From Saprospiraceae bacterium (GTDB lineage Bacteria; Bacteroidota; Bacteroidia; Chitinophagales; Saprospiraceae), in the NCBI GenBank assembly GCA_016718205.1, contig JADKEB010000010.1, positions 1 to 64,000 on the forward strand: a stretch of 64,000 nt of DNA, read 5' to 3'. How positions within the stretch are numbered: position 1 is the first letter of the stretch; each line of letters begins with the position of its first letter. Shown here one piece after another: positions 1 to 9,285 of this stretch. The notes under the pieces are model-generated. The model worked only from the letters and a program-made list of their open reading frames with translations. It had not been told where the DNA came from and did not search any database. Both the position numbers and the translations under genes were made by a program.

Positions 1-197
1 TCAAAAAAGTAATAACTTTATCTTATGCAAGTACAGAAAATACTAAATATAGGATTATACATGATGGTTCATTTTTATTTGAAGATGGTATAATATACAA
101 AAAAGGTTCACTTGGATTCAATCAATACAGCATCGAAGAATGGAATGGGTATGTTGATTCACTTTGGAAGAAAAAACTATTGGTAAATGAAAAATAA
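1..197 (+). CDS. C-terminal end of an unrecognised protein (5' truncated by window edge)
   Basis: An open frame enters from the left edge (codons in phase with position 3) and runs about 64 codons to the TAA at 195-197. The visible tail is polar and rich in Lys, Tyr and Ser and ends in LLVNEK. It has no membrane segment and no motif I recognise. It lies 33 nt before the signal-peptide start of the M23 paralog on the same strand, so the two could be co-transcribed. I cannot assign a function. That this is the coding end of a gene is supported only by the open frame and its position. Confidence 0.5.
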   Translation, partial: KKVITLSYASTENTKYRIIHDGSFLFEDGIIYKKGSLGFNQYSIEEWNGYVDSLWKKKLLVNEK

Positions 198-230
198 ACA
201 CTTTTAATAACACAATAGAAATTAAATACA

Positions 231-984
231 ATGAAATATAAAATAATCGTTGCCTTGCTAATGGCGACCGTGTGTAGTTATGCACAAAATGATTTGGTCA
301 GATATAGACCATGTTCATCAGGGTGTGGTCCCAAATGACTATGGCGATACCACTATTATCTTTGTAACACAAGATGTAATATCTGATTATGGGGTTAGGA
401 ACCTTCATGGAAAAAAAGGATCAAAGTTTCACCAAGCTATTGATTATACTGTTTATGACATTGAGGATGAGGGATATGCCATTGTTGCGGTCAAAGGAGG
501 CACAGTATCGAGTGTAAATGGCGGAGATGAATACAAAGGTATAACAGTAGGCAATTACAGGTACACCCATATATTTGACAGTTCAATTCCAACCTATGGG
601 AATTATCTCAAAAGTGGAAAGTTCATTCTAAAACAAGTAGAAAAAGGAGATGAAACCGACCCAAAAAAAATACCATGGGCCATAATAGATTTAGAAAAAT
701 GTAGGGCATTCTGTGAAGAGGCAGGGAGAACCGTGAAAATAAGTGGTTTTTGTGGCAATACTATTTCTACAGTTAATTGGGTAGAAGAAGGATGGGACAT
801 TGCTCCTATTGGTGGATCAGGAGGATTTCCTACACATTTGCATTTAGAAAGGAGAAACAGTGGAAAGAAACATGATCCTAATCAAAATGTTCAGCATGTA
901 AGCCAGGATTTTGGCATAGAATTGACATCAAAAGATTATACTGGAATAAAATTAAATACCCAGGCACATCCAGGAATGCTTTGA
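231..984 (+). CDS. M23 (LytM-like) zinc peptidase, N-terminal part of a frame-broken paralog
   Basis: The ATG at 231 opens a lipid-like signal peptide (MKYKIIVALLMATVCSYAQ) that reaches a TGA near 336. The peptidase domain continues in the next frame from about 290 to 984, so one indel lies between roughly 285 and 335. The domain shows the M23 zinc motifs HxxxD (FHQAID) and HxH (THLHLE), as in LytM-type peptidoglycan endopeptidases. The predicted role is an exported cell-wall or peptide hydrolase. A second frame break near 975-985 (a CTTT run) separates it from the downstream fragment at 998-1906, which continues the same protein. It is a tandem paralog of the N-terminus of the giant gene at 3868. 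It is either a decayed gene or a gene damaged by consensus errors. Confidence 0.7.
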
Positions 985-997
985 GACTAGAGCGACT

Positions 998-1906
998 ATG
1001 AATGGTGGAATACCTGTTGGAAATGATAGATTTTCTAATGTCACCATGAATTTGGATAAAGCAGATATTTTACTTCAGAGAGATGGTAGTAGTGATTATG
1101 AGCACATTGTAGGTTATGGAGGGTCTGATAAGACTAAGATTGAGTCCAAACTTTGGCTTGGTGCCAATTATAATACTTCAATTACTCCTTCAGACTGGGA
1201 TGATAGGCCTTATGGCAGTTGGACTCAAACTGGAACATATCCTTATGCCCATAGTAGTCCAGACAAAATTTACGATGATTATTTTTTCTCGGATTTTTAT
1301 ACAAGAATTGATAAAACTGATTATAAAAATCTAACCGATCTACCAATCAATGCTAGGTATAATGATGGGAAATATATATTAAAACCTACTATTACAAATG
1401 TCAGGGATGTTTTATACACAGTGGCTGGTTTTAATATCACCCTCGACAACTTCAAACCATACCTTTCACGTATAACGGTTAACGCAAATGGCGGTACACT
1501 TTACGAAGTAGAAAGAAGCGGCAATGAAGGTGCAGTTGCAACACTTGATGATGGCTATGTTTCCAATAATATATGGGACTACCCACTGCGCACTCCTACA
1601 TGGCCAAGTTTGCAGCAACTAAATATCATAGCTAGTACGTCCGAACCGATGCAATCTATGCAGGCTGCCCACAGATTTAAAGGATCAAATCAACCTTTTT
1701 CGGAATATAGAGAAATGGCAGGATCTTCAGATAGTATGACATGGCAGTATCCATTTAGTGTATTTGCCAGTTTGGATACCTGCATCGAAGTGCGATTCAA
1801 AGGTAAGGATAATAGTGAGGGTGACCCACTCATTCATTCATTCGGTCATTCAAATCATCAGAGTTATTCAAATCATCCAGACAAGCGAAGCGAAGTGATG
1901 CTTTAG
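998..1906 (+). CDS. C-terminal fragment of the M23 paralog, ending in simple repeat
   Basis: This frame continues the preceding M23 protein: reading from 983 gives FETRATMNGG directly after the interrupted PGM of the upstream frame. It resembles the post-peptidase region of the giant gene. FNITLDNFKPYLSRI matches FEVDNFQPYISKV there, and VRFKGKDNSEGDP matches FTFKGKDISSNQ. Homology stops near 1825. The last 25 or so codons are low-complexity sequence made from the attca-rich repeat, and the SprB/Ig repeats and T9SS tail of the giant gene are absent. I infer a truncated tandem duplicate. The ATG at 998 is probably internal, not a real start. Confidence 0.6.
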   Translation: MNGGIPVGNDRFSNVTMNLDKADILLQRDGSSDYEHIVGYGGSDKTKIESKLWLGANYNTSITPSDWDDRPYGSWTQTGTYPYAHSSPDKIYDDYFFSDFYTRIDKTDYKNLTDLPINARYNDGKYILKPTITNVRDVLYTVAGFNITLDNFKPYLSRITVNANGGTLYEVERSGNEGAVATLDDGYVSNNIWDYPLRTPTWPSLQQLNIIASTSEPMQSMQAAHRFKGSNQPFSEYREMAGSSDSMTWQYPFSVFASLDTCIEVRFKGKDNSEGDPLIHSFGHSNHQSYSNHPDKRSEVML

Positions 1907-2105
1907 CGTTATTTTTCGTTTTGCCATGCTCAACCCATAACCCCTTAAGCGGAATCCTGCCCGCCATTCAATCATTCAATCATTCAATCATTCAATCATT
2001 CAATTATTCAATCATTTACTCATTTATTTTATTTACTCATTTACTCATTCGGTCATTCATATCATTCATTCCATTCCTTTGGCACAGTTTTTGGTCATTC
2101 ATACA
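1825..2105 (+). repeat. attcaatc simple-sequence repeat tract
   Basis: The core at 1966-2013 is six 8-bp units (attcaatc, with one attcaatt). Degenerate attca/atttactc/attcggtc units extend on both sides from about 1825 to 2105. The tract begins inside the last codons of the M23 paralog and replaces its missing C-terminal region. It is a plausible slippage or recombination site. Confidence 0.8.
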
Positions 2106-2400
2106 TTGAAATTGCTAAGGTGTAAAATAGGTGGAAGATGAGAAAGATAATAAACAGACAAATCAAGACAAGTTGAGATAGATTGATATTCCCATTTTGG
2201 GTGATTGGTCTTGCTATTAACACTTCTTCTCATCCATGCATTTTGATCCAAGGTATGTACGAACTGTAAACATATAATCCAGTCAGATATGAACACTATC
2301 ATTTTCGTTTGAAGCATATCATCCTCCCTATTGATAAATCAAATGTTAAACTTTATTCAAGTATCTAATAAATCTATAATCTTTAAAATCACATAACCTT
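2106..2400. other. intergenic, nothing recognised
   Basis: This is AT-rich spacer between the simple repeat and the lipoprotein start. Short open frames on the minus strand here have no homology-like features. A weak -7-like string (TAATCTTTA, near 2376) lies upstream of 2401 but does not match TAnnTTTG well. Confidence 0.4.
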
Positions 2401-2718
2401 ATGAAAACCACTAGAAAAAACAAAGGATTATACACAATCCAATTTATCATTTTATCATTGCTGATGTCTGTCATCATCATCTCGTGTGGTGGATGTAAGG
2501 GGAGCAAGGTGGTGACACAGGCTGACACCAAAAAAAAGACAGTGGATAGTGTGGTTAAAGGTAATGAACCTAAGAATGATCCAATTTCTTCCACAGAATT
2601 TGGTCTGGGTTTACTTAAGAATGCACCTATGTTACCACTTGAAGAAGTAGATATTACCGAAGTCTATGATCATTATATTCTGGAGGATACTGCAAATAAT
2701 CAAAATACCACTCTATGA
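2401..2718 (+). CDS. Lipoprotein, N-terminal part (frame-broken)
   Basis: It starts at ATG 2401 with a basic n-region, a hydrophobic stretch (FIILSLLMSVIIIS) and a lipobox-like ISCGGC, so it is predicted to be an exported lipoprotein. The frame stops at TGA 2716. Two other frames carry the continuation: about 2704-2740 in frame 2 (KIPLYDGKNNRLL) and about 2740-2976 in the original frame (GGYIQVSRNQKYLTNMD). The sense then moves to the fragment at 2988. No domain name can be given. The tyrosine- and tryptophan-rich short beta-like segments in the later part could be a beta-propeller. Confidence 0.55.
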   Translation: MKTTRKNKGLYTIQFIILSLLMSVIIISCGGCKGSKVVTQADTKKKTVDSVVKGNEPKNDPISSTEFGLGLLKNAPMLPLEEVDITEVYDHYILEDTANNQNTTL

Positions 2719-3775
2719 TGGCAAAAACAACAGACTGTTGACTTTAGTGGATCTGAAGGTGGATATATTCAAGTCTCTCGCAATCAAAAATATCTGACAA
2801 ACATGGATTTAATTCAAAATAAGATGTCCAATCAATATTTTTTGAATGTAGAATTGCGTGATTTCAGCAACACGATCATAGCCAAACAATCGATTCCATC
2901 TGCTTTTCAGGACTACTATGATGAGTTTTATGATGAAGTGGTGCCGTTGGAAGATGGATCGATTTATTCAGTTAGGTAGAAGATTGGGTGTATCTTGTTG
3001 GGTGGCCGGGTACAAACTGGTCGGTAAAAAGTTTGTTAAAATTTCAGATCGATAAGTCAGAAAGCTTTTTGAAAGATATAAAAGCCAATTATGATGGGAG
3101 TAAGATTGTGTTGAAATTTAATACAAAAACTGAGGCCTTTGAAAAGGACACATTGGCATTATACTCGATGGAAAAAGGTTTGATATGGCAAAAAGAGTTG
3201 CCAAATTTAAACCTTACTCTAAAACATCAATGGGATGATAGCAAAACATTTCTTAATAAGCAAGATATTTATTTATTCACATGGTACAATGAAAAGGATA
3301 GAATAATAAGATACAACTTTAATGGGCAAATCGTGGATAGTTTTGAAGTTGAAAAAATTCAACATTGGGGTTTCATAGATTCGGAGGAAGGAGAAGTTTT
3401 GTTGATATATTCCAATAAATTTCTTTATATCTATAATACTAAATCAAAAGAATTGAATAAAATCGATCTTTATGGAATCCTTCAATTAAAAGGTAATGCA
3501 ACGATTTGGATTCGTAATTCCATATTTTCTAAATCAATTGATAATGCAATGGAGAATTTAATATTCACTCTTGTCATTGATGATCACCCTAAAGATAAAA
3601 CCTTTTTTAATGGAGTTTTGTGTTATAGTGTAAAAGGCAAAACTATTAAAGCTTTCAATCAAAACCTTTTATGGAAAGTTAACAAGAAGGGAAAGTGGCA
3701 TATTTTTTACAGAAACATGTGTCAAGTTATTTTTATGAAAAAATACCTAAAATTGATTTGAATAAGATCAAATAA
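2719..3775 (+). CDS. Lipoprotein, central and C-terminal parts (frame-broken; longest open piece 2988-3761)
   Basis: This continues the lipoprotein that starts at 2401. From 2740 the original frame is open to TAG 2977-2979. The sense passes into frame 0 just before 2988 (VEDWVYLVGWPGTNW) and runs to TGA 3761. A final shift near 3715 gives a more protein-like ending (HVSSYFYEKIPKIDLNKIK) at about 3775. The repeated pattern of short strands with aromatic ends (LYSMEKGLIWQKELP, IRYNFNGQIVDSFEVEK, LYIYNTKSKELNKIDL) suggests a WD/PQQ-like beta-propeller, but no family is identifiable by eye. At least four indels would be needed to restore one frame. Confidence 0.5.
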
Positions 3776-3867
3776 ATCCATCATTAAAAATAGAAACCTT
3801 TTGATATTTATCTCTATAGATGTCATAGCAATGTATAGCCTAATTGTTAAATTTTTAAAAAATAAAT

Positions 3868-4398
3868 ATGAAAACCATAAATATAATATTGAGTATATAT
3901 TTACTCTCAAGCTGGTTTTTTATTGAAAATGGATATGCCCAATATCCATATAACCCAACAAATACGCAACAAAAAATAACAGGCACTATAGGTGAGTCTC
4001 GAGGGAGAACAACAAAGTGCCCCACATGCCCCTATCGCTATCATTATGGACTAGATTTTGGGGCTGGAAGTGAAGTTGGAAAAAATGTTTACGCTGTAGA
4101 AACCGGACCCTTAAGAAGAAACACTTCTAATTCTTTTGCGATAGGTCGGATAGGATACATCCATGTTGTACAAAATGATTACATTAGATTTTTACCAATA
4201 GGAAGAGAAGTGCCTGCAGGCACTTTAATTGGCACTCTTCAATATTTAGAGGGAGATGAGCACGTACATTTACAGGAAGCCACAACTAATATTTATTCTA
4301 CTACAAATTTTGATTCAGGGTTTGCTTGGGAAGATCAAACATTTAATTGGATCAATCCTATTCTGAATCGACAGCCAATTGATAATGTTCTTTCCTAG
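3868..4398 (+). CDS. Giant protein piece 1: signal peptide and M23 peptidase domain
   Basis: ATG 3868 starts a Sec signal peptide (MKTINIILSIYLLSSWFF, then NGYAQ at about residue 25). The next 110 residues are an M23/LytM-type domain with HxxxD (HYGLD, H59 and D63) and HxH (HVHL, H132 and H134), the zinc and catalytic positions of the family. A CPTCP pair just before the first motif may form a disulfide. Family knowledge points to cleavage of peptidoglycan cross-links or glycine-rich peptides. The true substrate is unknown. The stop at 4398 is a frame break in a GTTCTTTCC run, and the sense continues in the next piece (FPRIDKIKFYREGD). Confidence 0.75.
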   Translation: MKTINIILSIYLLSSWFFIENGYAQYPYNPTNTQQKITGTIGESRGRTTKCPTCPYRYHYGLDFGAGSEVGKNVYAVETGPLRRNTSNSFAIGRIGYIHVVQNDYIRFLPIGREVPAGTLIGTLQYLEGDEHVHLQEATTNIYSTTNFDSGFAWEDQTFNWINPILNRQPIDNVLS

Positions 4399-5086
4399 AA
4401 TAGATAAAATTAAATTTTATAGAGAAGGCGATGGAAACTTGACCGATCTACAAAATATAGTAAAACTATTTGGTAAGTATGACTTAATGATCGAAACTAA
4501 AGATGCTCGAATACTACCAGATGGTTCTGGTGAGTGGGGAGGAACTGCTCCTTTAAAGATCCAATATTCAATTCAGGATAATAACAATAATACGGTACTC
4601 GATTGGACAGGAATCGATTTTTCAAATGTTCCACCAAATGCATCAGCACCTACAATCTTTGGAAAAAACTCGAGACATCAAACTCCTAAATTTGAATATA
4701 TTATAACAAATGATCCTTTTTCGAAATCATATGACAAATTTTTAAACACCAGACAGTTTGTATTATATCATAACACTACAAATTGGCCATTGTTTGCTAA
4801 ATTTCAAGATGGAACAAAAGTTAACATAAAGATTAGATCTTGTGACGAAGCTGGAAATTGTGCCATGGAAACTTTACCGGCAAGTGGCACATTTGAGGTA
4901 GATAATTTCCAACCTTATATTTCGAAAGTTGATGTGTCACATGGCGGAAGAAAAATTCATAGTTTAGAAAGAATTGAAGCATCTTTAAGTCAGGAAAATA
5001 CAGGGTTTTTAAAAAACTCAATAAAAAAGAAATCCTTTTTTTCCACTACCTGGGGCGGAAGTGGAGTTAACTGTAAAAACAAGTGA
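4379..5086 (+). CDS. Giant protein piece 2: beta-rich linker after the peptidase
   Basis: This continues piece 1 in frame 2. The sequence is strand-rich, with a recognisable turn in VDNFQPYISKVDV that is shared with the truncated paralog near 1445. I recognise no named domain. M23 enzymes with this tail occur as secreted proteins, so it may be an accessory beta-sandwich. The frame breaks near 5040-5060 next to runs of A and T, and the sense resumes as piece 3. The apparent start at 4379 is a TTG inside the protein, not an initiation site. Confidence 0.5.
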   Translation: MIMFFPRIDKIKFYREGDGNLTDLQNIVKLFGKYDLMIETKDARILPDGSGEWGGTAPLKIQYSIQDNNNNTVLDWTGIDFSNVPPNASAPTIFGKNSRHQTPKFEYIITNDPFSKSYDKFLNTRQFVLYHNTTNWPLFAKFQDGTKVNIKIRSCDEAGNCAMETLPASGTFEVDNFQPYISKVDVSHGGRKIHSLERIEASLSQENTGFLKNSIKKKSFFSTTWGGSGVNCKNK

Positions 5087-6419
5087 AGTATTAAGTGAGT
5101 TGAAGATCGGATACAGTCATAACAGCGAATTGGAATCTTCAAGTTCCTTTAATATGACCCAATCTACAAGTGACAAATTAGTCTGGACCTACACATTCCG
5201 TCCTCCAAATGTCAACAATGGCGACTATTACTTTTTTACATTCAAAGGAAAAGATATAAGCTCAAATCAAATTGTAGATGTATATTGGAATAGTGAAAAA
5301 AATGGGAGTAAGAGCGTGCCGATTCCTTGCAGAATTAATCATACAGGCACAGAATGGACAAATGTACCGCCAATAGCACCTGGCAAAGATCATGTAAAAG
5401 TGCCATTCAATATATGTGGACGTAGTGGAACTAATGAAGAAGATTGCGAATTGCTTGAGCTTGTCAAAAGTACACTCACCTACATTTCCTGTAAAAACGC
5501 ACAGATCAAACTCGATGGAGCTGGTTTTATACCTACCAATTATATTATCACATGGTCTGATAGTGAAGGTGTCGCTTTACCTCAATATAATGATCTTGCA
5601 ACCATAACAGTAAATAATCCAGGAACTTATTGTTACAAAATAGAAGCTATCAATGATTGCTGCACGACGGAAGGGTGCGTAGAAGTGGATGAAAATGAAG
5701 TTACAACTGAAGTTATGAGTATAGAAAAACAAGTCAATCGAACTTGCAATTCTGAGACAAGTCTAATTTCGAAGATAAATGATATTGGAATCAATATGAA
5801 CTTGCATTTTGATTTGCTATGGTCCGATGGAAACACCACAAATTCAATCACTGTAAATACCAATGATGAATATTACTTAACGATTACTAACAAAAGTACT
5901 GGCTGTAAACACATAGAAGAATTTGTTACACAAATATCCAATATAGAAATAAATGAAATCGTCTCACAACCCAGTTGCGGTAATGGCGGTAGTATAGAAC
6001 TATCAATAGATCCTGGTGTAATAAATTCTCCAATAAATTATATCTGGTCGGATGGGAATACCGATCAAGAAAGATATAGTTTAGACCCTGGTGAATACTG
6101 TGTAACTGTTACTCAAGGGAGTCCTAATGAGGGTGGGTGCACTAAAACTAAATGTTTCACCATCAGTCCTGAATTAACACCCCTCACTGTCACTTTAGAG
6201 TCCACAGTTTCTTGCTCATCCTCTAATGGCACGATCACTCCCACCGTCTCCGGTGGCACAACACCTTACACCTTCCTATGGAGCACTGGTGCCACCACTC
6301 AGGATATCAGTAGTCTCTCCCCCGGTACCTACTCTGTCACCGTGACGGATGGAGCTGGGTGTAGTAAGGTGGCGAGTACTGAAGTGTTTGATAAAAAACA
6401 TCAAAACCATCACTTTTGA
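5061..6419 (+). CDS. Giant protein piece 3: linker and SprB-like repeats
   Basis: The first 100 residues finish the paralog-shared region (YYFFTFKGKD). Then come Cys-rich beta-sandwich repeats of the SprB type, clearest near the end: GGTTPYTFLWSTGATT followed by LSPGTYSVTVTDGAGC. SprB is the mobile gliding adhesin of Bacteroidota, and its short repeat recurs in many T9SS-exported surface proteins. About four such units can be counted by the W-S-(D/T)-G and P-G-x-Y motifs. The frame is lost in the run of six A near 6391, and the reading continues in piece 4. Confidence 0.6.
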   Translation: MELTVKTSEVLSELKIGYSHNSELESSSSFNMTQSTSDKLVWTYTFRPPNVNNGDYYFFTFKGKDISSNQIVDVYWNSEKNGSKSVPIPCRINHTGTEWTNVPPIAPGKDHVKVPFNICGRSGTNEEDCELLELVKSTLTYISCKNAQIKLDGAGFIPTNYIITWSDSEGVALPQYNDLATITVNNPGTYCYKIEAINDCCTTEGCVEVDENEVTTEVMSIEKQVNRTCNSETSLISKINDIGINMNLHFDLLWSDGNTTNSITVNTNDEYYLTITNKSTGCKHIEEFVTQISNIEINEIVSQPSCGNGGSIELSIDPGVINSPINYIWSDGNTDQERYSLDPGEYCVTVTQGSPNEGGCTKTKCFTISPELTPLTVTLESTVSCSSSNGTITPTVSGGTTPYTFLWSTGATTQDISSLSPGTYSVTVTDGAGCSKVASTEVFDKKHQNHHF

Positions 6420-7887
6420 TGATGGTTTTACAAAGCCGGTATGCAATGGATCAACCACTGTCATCAAAATAGCCAGTGTAGAAGGATTTTTTGCAACGGG
6501 CAATACCATAGGTACCTTAAATGAACATTTTACTTTCAAGTGGTCAAACGGTAACACAAATAGCGGCATAAACAATGCCAACGCAGGTACACATACTGTT
6601 ACTGTCACGCAACGGTATACAGGATGTAGCAAAACTGCTTCATATGAGGTTAAGGATATGCAATTGACTGTGTCAAATGTATTACAGCCCATACACTGTC
6701 AGAGGTCGACCGCTACTATATCCTTAAATGTGCACTCTCCTGTTTTTGACAATATGCCCGTAACTTATCTTTGGTCTACAGGTCAGAATACTTCTACAAT
6801 TACAGATCTATCACCTGGCAATTTTTGTTATACTGTCACGAGTGCATTGAACAATAACTGTAAGATTTCATCATGCATAGAAGTGAAGCCGTTTACTGGT
6901 GACTCGCTCATCATCCTGACAAAGAAAAGAAATACCTGTTTTTGCCAAAACGGCTCCTGCAATGGCGTATTGGCTGCAAAACTAAACACCGATGGTACAT
7001 CGATAAGCTACCAATGGTTTTCTGGGAATCAACTGATCTCCACAGCACCAAGGATTGTAGACCTATGTGCTGGAACATATGTTTGTAAAATCACTTTCAC
7101 ACCCGCAGGATCCACACTACCCTGCACAGTGGAGAAAAGTTTTGAGATAGTGTCTGAATATTGCTCCGATAAGTTACAAATCTTTCTTACAAATTTTGCA
7201 AATGTTCAGGATTGTGGTAGCCATAGACCATGTAGAGGCTTTTTAGAAGTTGAAGCAACTTTTGACGAGCCTATCACCTGCACGTGGAGTGGGCCTAACG
7301 GATTTAGCGCAAATACGTTTGACATTTATGATCTGTGTCCAGGTGATTATACTATAACTATTCTTAATGATACAGGATGTTTTATAGATGAGCGACAATA
7401 CACAATCTGTTGTTGTTTGGATTTTGAAACAGATACTGGCTCATCAATAGAAGGGTGTAAATCAGCTACAACACCTTATGTTGTTGGAGAAGTTGTGAAT
7501 GCAACTACGTCTACATCTAATGATGGTAGAATTAATTTAACTTCATTTTATACGGGATCATTTTTTATATCAGTTGAGTGGTCAGGCCCAAATGGTTTTT
7601 CGTCCTATTTTCCAAGTATTCAAGGCTTGAAGCCAGGTCAATACAATTTAAGATGGACAGACGGATGCCATATAATAAACCAAAGCTATATGATAGGTGA
7701 TGAATCCTATTGTAAAACTTACAAAATTACAGTTGACGGAACTCCTCAATGTATTTTGTCGGGATTTACTTCGGCAATATTAATCTTTCAATCACTCCTA
7801 GAGGGGATGTGGTATATGCTTATCAATGGAGCAACGGTAAAACTACCAAAAATATATCTGTTAATCAGCCAGGTAATTATTATGTAA
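6349..7887 (+). CDS. Giant protein piece 4: further SprB-like repeats
   Basis: The real sense begins near 6395 (TFDDGFTKPVCNGS) and carries repeats with the WSxG...(S/A)xG(T/N)xxxTVT pattern, for example FKWSNGNTNSGINNANAG and YLWSTGQNTSTITDLSPG. Paired cysteines recur (CFCQNGSCNG, CGSHRPCRG, CCCLDF), so the domains are probably disulfide-stabilised outside the cell. From about 7765 the sense shifts to the next frame (FGNINLSITPRGD). The last 40 residues of this open frame are therefore not authentic. Confidence 0.6.
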   Translation: MELGVVRWRVLKCLIKNIKTITFDDGFTKPVCNGSTTVIKIASVEGFFATGNTIGTLNEHFTFKWSNGNTNSGINNANAGTHTVTVTQRYTGCSKTASYEVKDMQLTVSNVLQPIHCQRSTATISLNVHSPVFDNMPVTYLWSTGQNTSTITDLSPGNFCYTVTSALNNNCKISSCIEVKPFTGDSLIILTKKRNTCFCQNGSCNGVLAAKLNTDGTSISYQWFSGNQLISTAPRIVDLCAGTYVCKITFTPAGSTLPCTVEKSFEIVSEYCSDKLQIFLTNFANVQDCGSHRPCRGFLEVEATFDEPITCTWSGPNGFSANTFDIYDLCPGDYTITILNDTGCFIDERQYTICCCLDFETDTGSSIEGCKSATTPYVVGEVVNATTSTSNDGRINLTSFYTGSFFISVEWSGPNGFSSYFPSIQGLKPGQYNLRWTDGCHIINQSYMIGDESYCKTYKITVDGTPQCILSGFTSAILIFQSLLEGMWYMLINGATVKLPKIYLLISQVIIM

Positions 7888-8174
7888 CTGTTTCTGATAT
7901 GAATGGGTGCAGGGCTGATTCCAGTTTTGTAGTTTCTGCGACTAATGCCAAATTGGATTTTGAAGCTGAAATTATTAATTTAAATGGGTGCAATTCTCCT
8001 TTGAATAAATTAAATATTAAAATAAAAATAAAATCAGGAAATCCACCATATAAGGTTACATGGGGAATATCACACACGGATTTAACAATAATGAATTTCA
8101 ATTTGATGTACCTGTTAGTTCAACTGATAGATGGACAGAATATTGGAGGTCTGCTTCATACTATCTTACTTTAA
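7749..8174 (+). CDS. Giant protein piece 5: SprB-like repeat continuation
   Basis: The piece reads YAYQWSNGKTTKNISV then GNYYVTVSDMNGC, a canonical SprB-like unit, followed by the start of another (LNGCNSPLNKLNIKIK). It follows piece 4 after a one-base shift near 7750-7770. It loses sense near 8075 and continues in piece 6. There is no independent start or export signal. It is a segment of the giant protein, not a separate gene. Confidence 0.5.
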   Translation: MYFVGIYFGNINLSITPRGDVVYAYQWSNGKTTKNISVNQPGNYYVTVSDMNGCRADSSFVVSATNAKLDFEAEIINLNGCNSPLNKLNIKIKIKSGNPPYKVTWGISHTDLTIMNFNLMYLLVQLIDGQNIGGLLHTILL

Positions 8175-8494
8175 CTGATAATTGTAATTTTATAAAATCA
8201 GAAATAATCAGGGCAGCATGTTCCGATTTTTGCCCAGACAAAGTTGCAATTGATGTTACAAATAGAGGAACTACAGGATGTGCAAAGACGTATGACCCCA
8301 ACAAGACATTATTTGGTTGGGTTTTCCCTTCTAACTTCAGAGTATTGCATAACACCATTAGTCCGATGGAAATATATTATGTCAATGAAAATGAATATCA
8401 TGATTTTATTGGTTCAGGGTCGTTTTTGCTTCCAAAACCCGTGATGCCATATGGGCTGGAGGAGATCACTACTTTAGTATTGCAAATAAAATAA
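8060..8494 (+). CDS. Giant protein piece 6
   Basis: The sense runs from about 8062 (WGNITHGFNNNEFQF) through strand-rich sequence with Cys at CNF, CSDFCPD and GCAKT. It reaches a run of five T at 8423-8427, where the frame changes. The authentic continuation is in frame 1 (FASKTRDAIWAGGDHYFSIANK). I recognise no named domain. The Cys content and position argue for extracellular beta-sandwich structure like the flanking repeats. Confidence 0.45.
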   Translation: MGNITHGFNNNEFQFDVPVSSTDRWTEYWRSASYYLTLTDNCNFIKSEIIRAACSDFCPDKVAIDVTNRGTTGCAKTYDPNKTLFGWVFPSNFRVLHNTISPMEIYYVNENEYHDFIGSGSFLLPKPVMPYGLEEITTLVLQIK

Positions 8495-8767
8495 CCAAAT
8501 GTTATGAAACCCGTATAGAGAAGGTTAGATCATGTAATAGTATAGTTAAAATAATTTCAGATCTTTTTATAAGGCGGATGCTCTAGGCACAACCACTTGT
8601 CCATTTACAAAAACATAGATGATGCAACAAATTGCCAGACCCATGTTGTATGTTCCTCTACAAACCAATTAATAAAATAGTCGATAAACAAAATACATGT
8701 AGTGTATATTGTGGAGGCGAAGATAATTATATTAATATAAAATATTGTGATATAGATAAAAAAATCC
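8495..8767 (+). pseudogene. Giant protein bridging stretch with several frame breaks
   Basis: No single frame stays open here, yet protein-like sense can be followed by switching frames: DHYFSIANKITKCYETRIEK (frame 1, to about 8580), then DALGTTTCPF, then DDATNCQTHVVCSS, then CSVYCGGEDNYINIKYCD up to about 8800, where piece 7 takes over. The recurring Cys residues match the neighbouring repeats. At least four indels within 300 bp make this the most damaged part of the gene. Confidence 0.5.
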
Positions 8768-9280
8768 TTGATCATCATAGAACAAATAAAACTGGTGCTT
8801 ATTCCAAGTAAATGTCCATCAACAATCTTAGAAATTATAAATGAAGTATTCAATTGTATTGTTGCGAAACCCAATATAGATTTACCCTCATGTGATGATA
8901 AGATTATTGATATTTCATCAGTCAACAATGATTTTCTATTATCATACCTAAAAAAAGATACTATTAATAATACATACCTTTCTATGGTGAGTATGCCCAA
9001 AGATGGGGATTCTTTGGGATATAAATCAATAAATAGGTTTGTTTATAATAAGTCAATAGATCAGATCACAGTCGATAGTGTTTATAATGTGTATATCATG
9101 AATAATCCTACTGATTCTACTCAAATATTGGAAATATTCACTGAGGAAGGCCAATCTATCAAAAATGTTGAAATCAGAAATTTCAAAACAATTGACATTG
9201 TTCCTAATAACCAAGAAGTAACATTATTAGGTATAAATAAGCTAAATGGTAAATACACCAATAAAAGATTTCTCTATTAA
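8768..9280 (+). CDS. Giant protein piece 7: propeller-like linker, first half
   Basis: Authentic sense starts near 8795 (KLVLIPSKCPSTILEI). It continues with alternating short strands and turns (DGDSLGYKSINRF, VDSVYNVYIMNNPTDS), compatible with a beta-propeller or similar beta repeat fold. No domain can be named. The frame is lost at 9270-9285, and the sense (SLLNNLVVDNPYNDED) continues in the next piece with no new start signal. Confidence 0.45.
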   Translation: MIIIEQIKLVLIPSKCPSTILEIINEVFNCIVAKPNIDLPSCDDKIIDISSVNNDFLLSYLKKDTINNTYLSMVSMPKDGDSLGYKSINRFVYNKSIDQITVDSVYNVYIMNNPTDSTQILEIFTEEGQSIKNVEIRNFKTIDIVPNNQEVTLLGINKLNGKYTNKRFLY

Positions 9281-9285
9281 ATAAT

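Noticed and set aside
2099..2594. Minus-strand open frames near the lipoprotein start
   Set aside because: They are shadows of spacer and of the lipoprotein signal region and have no recognisable features.
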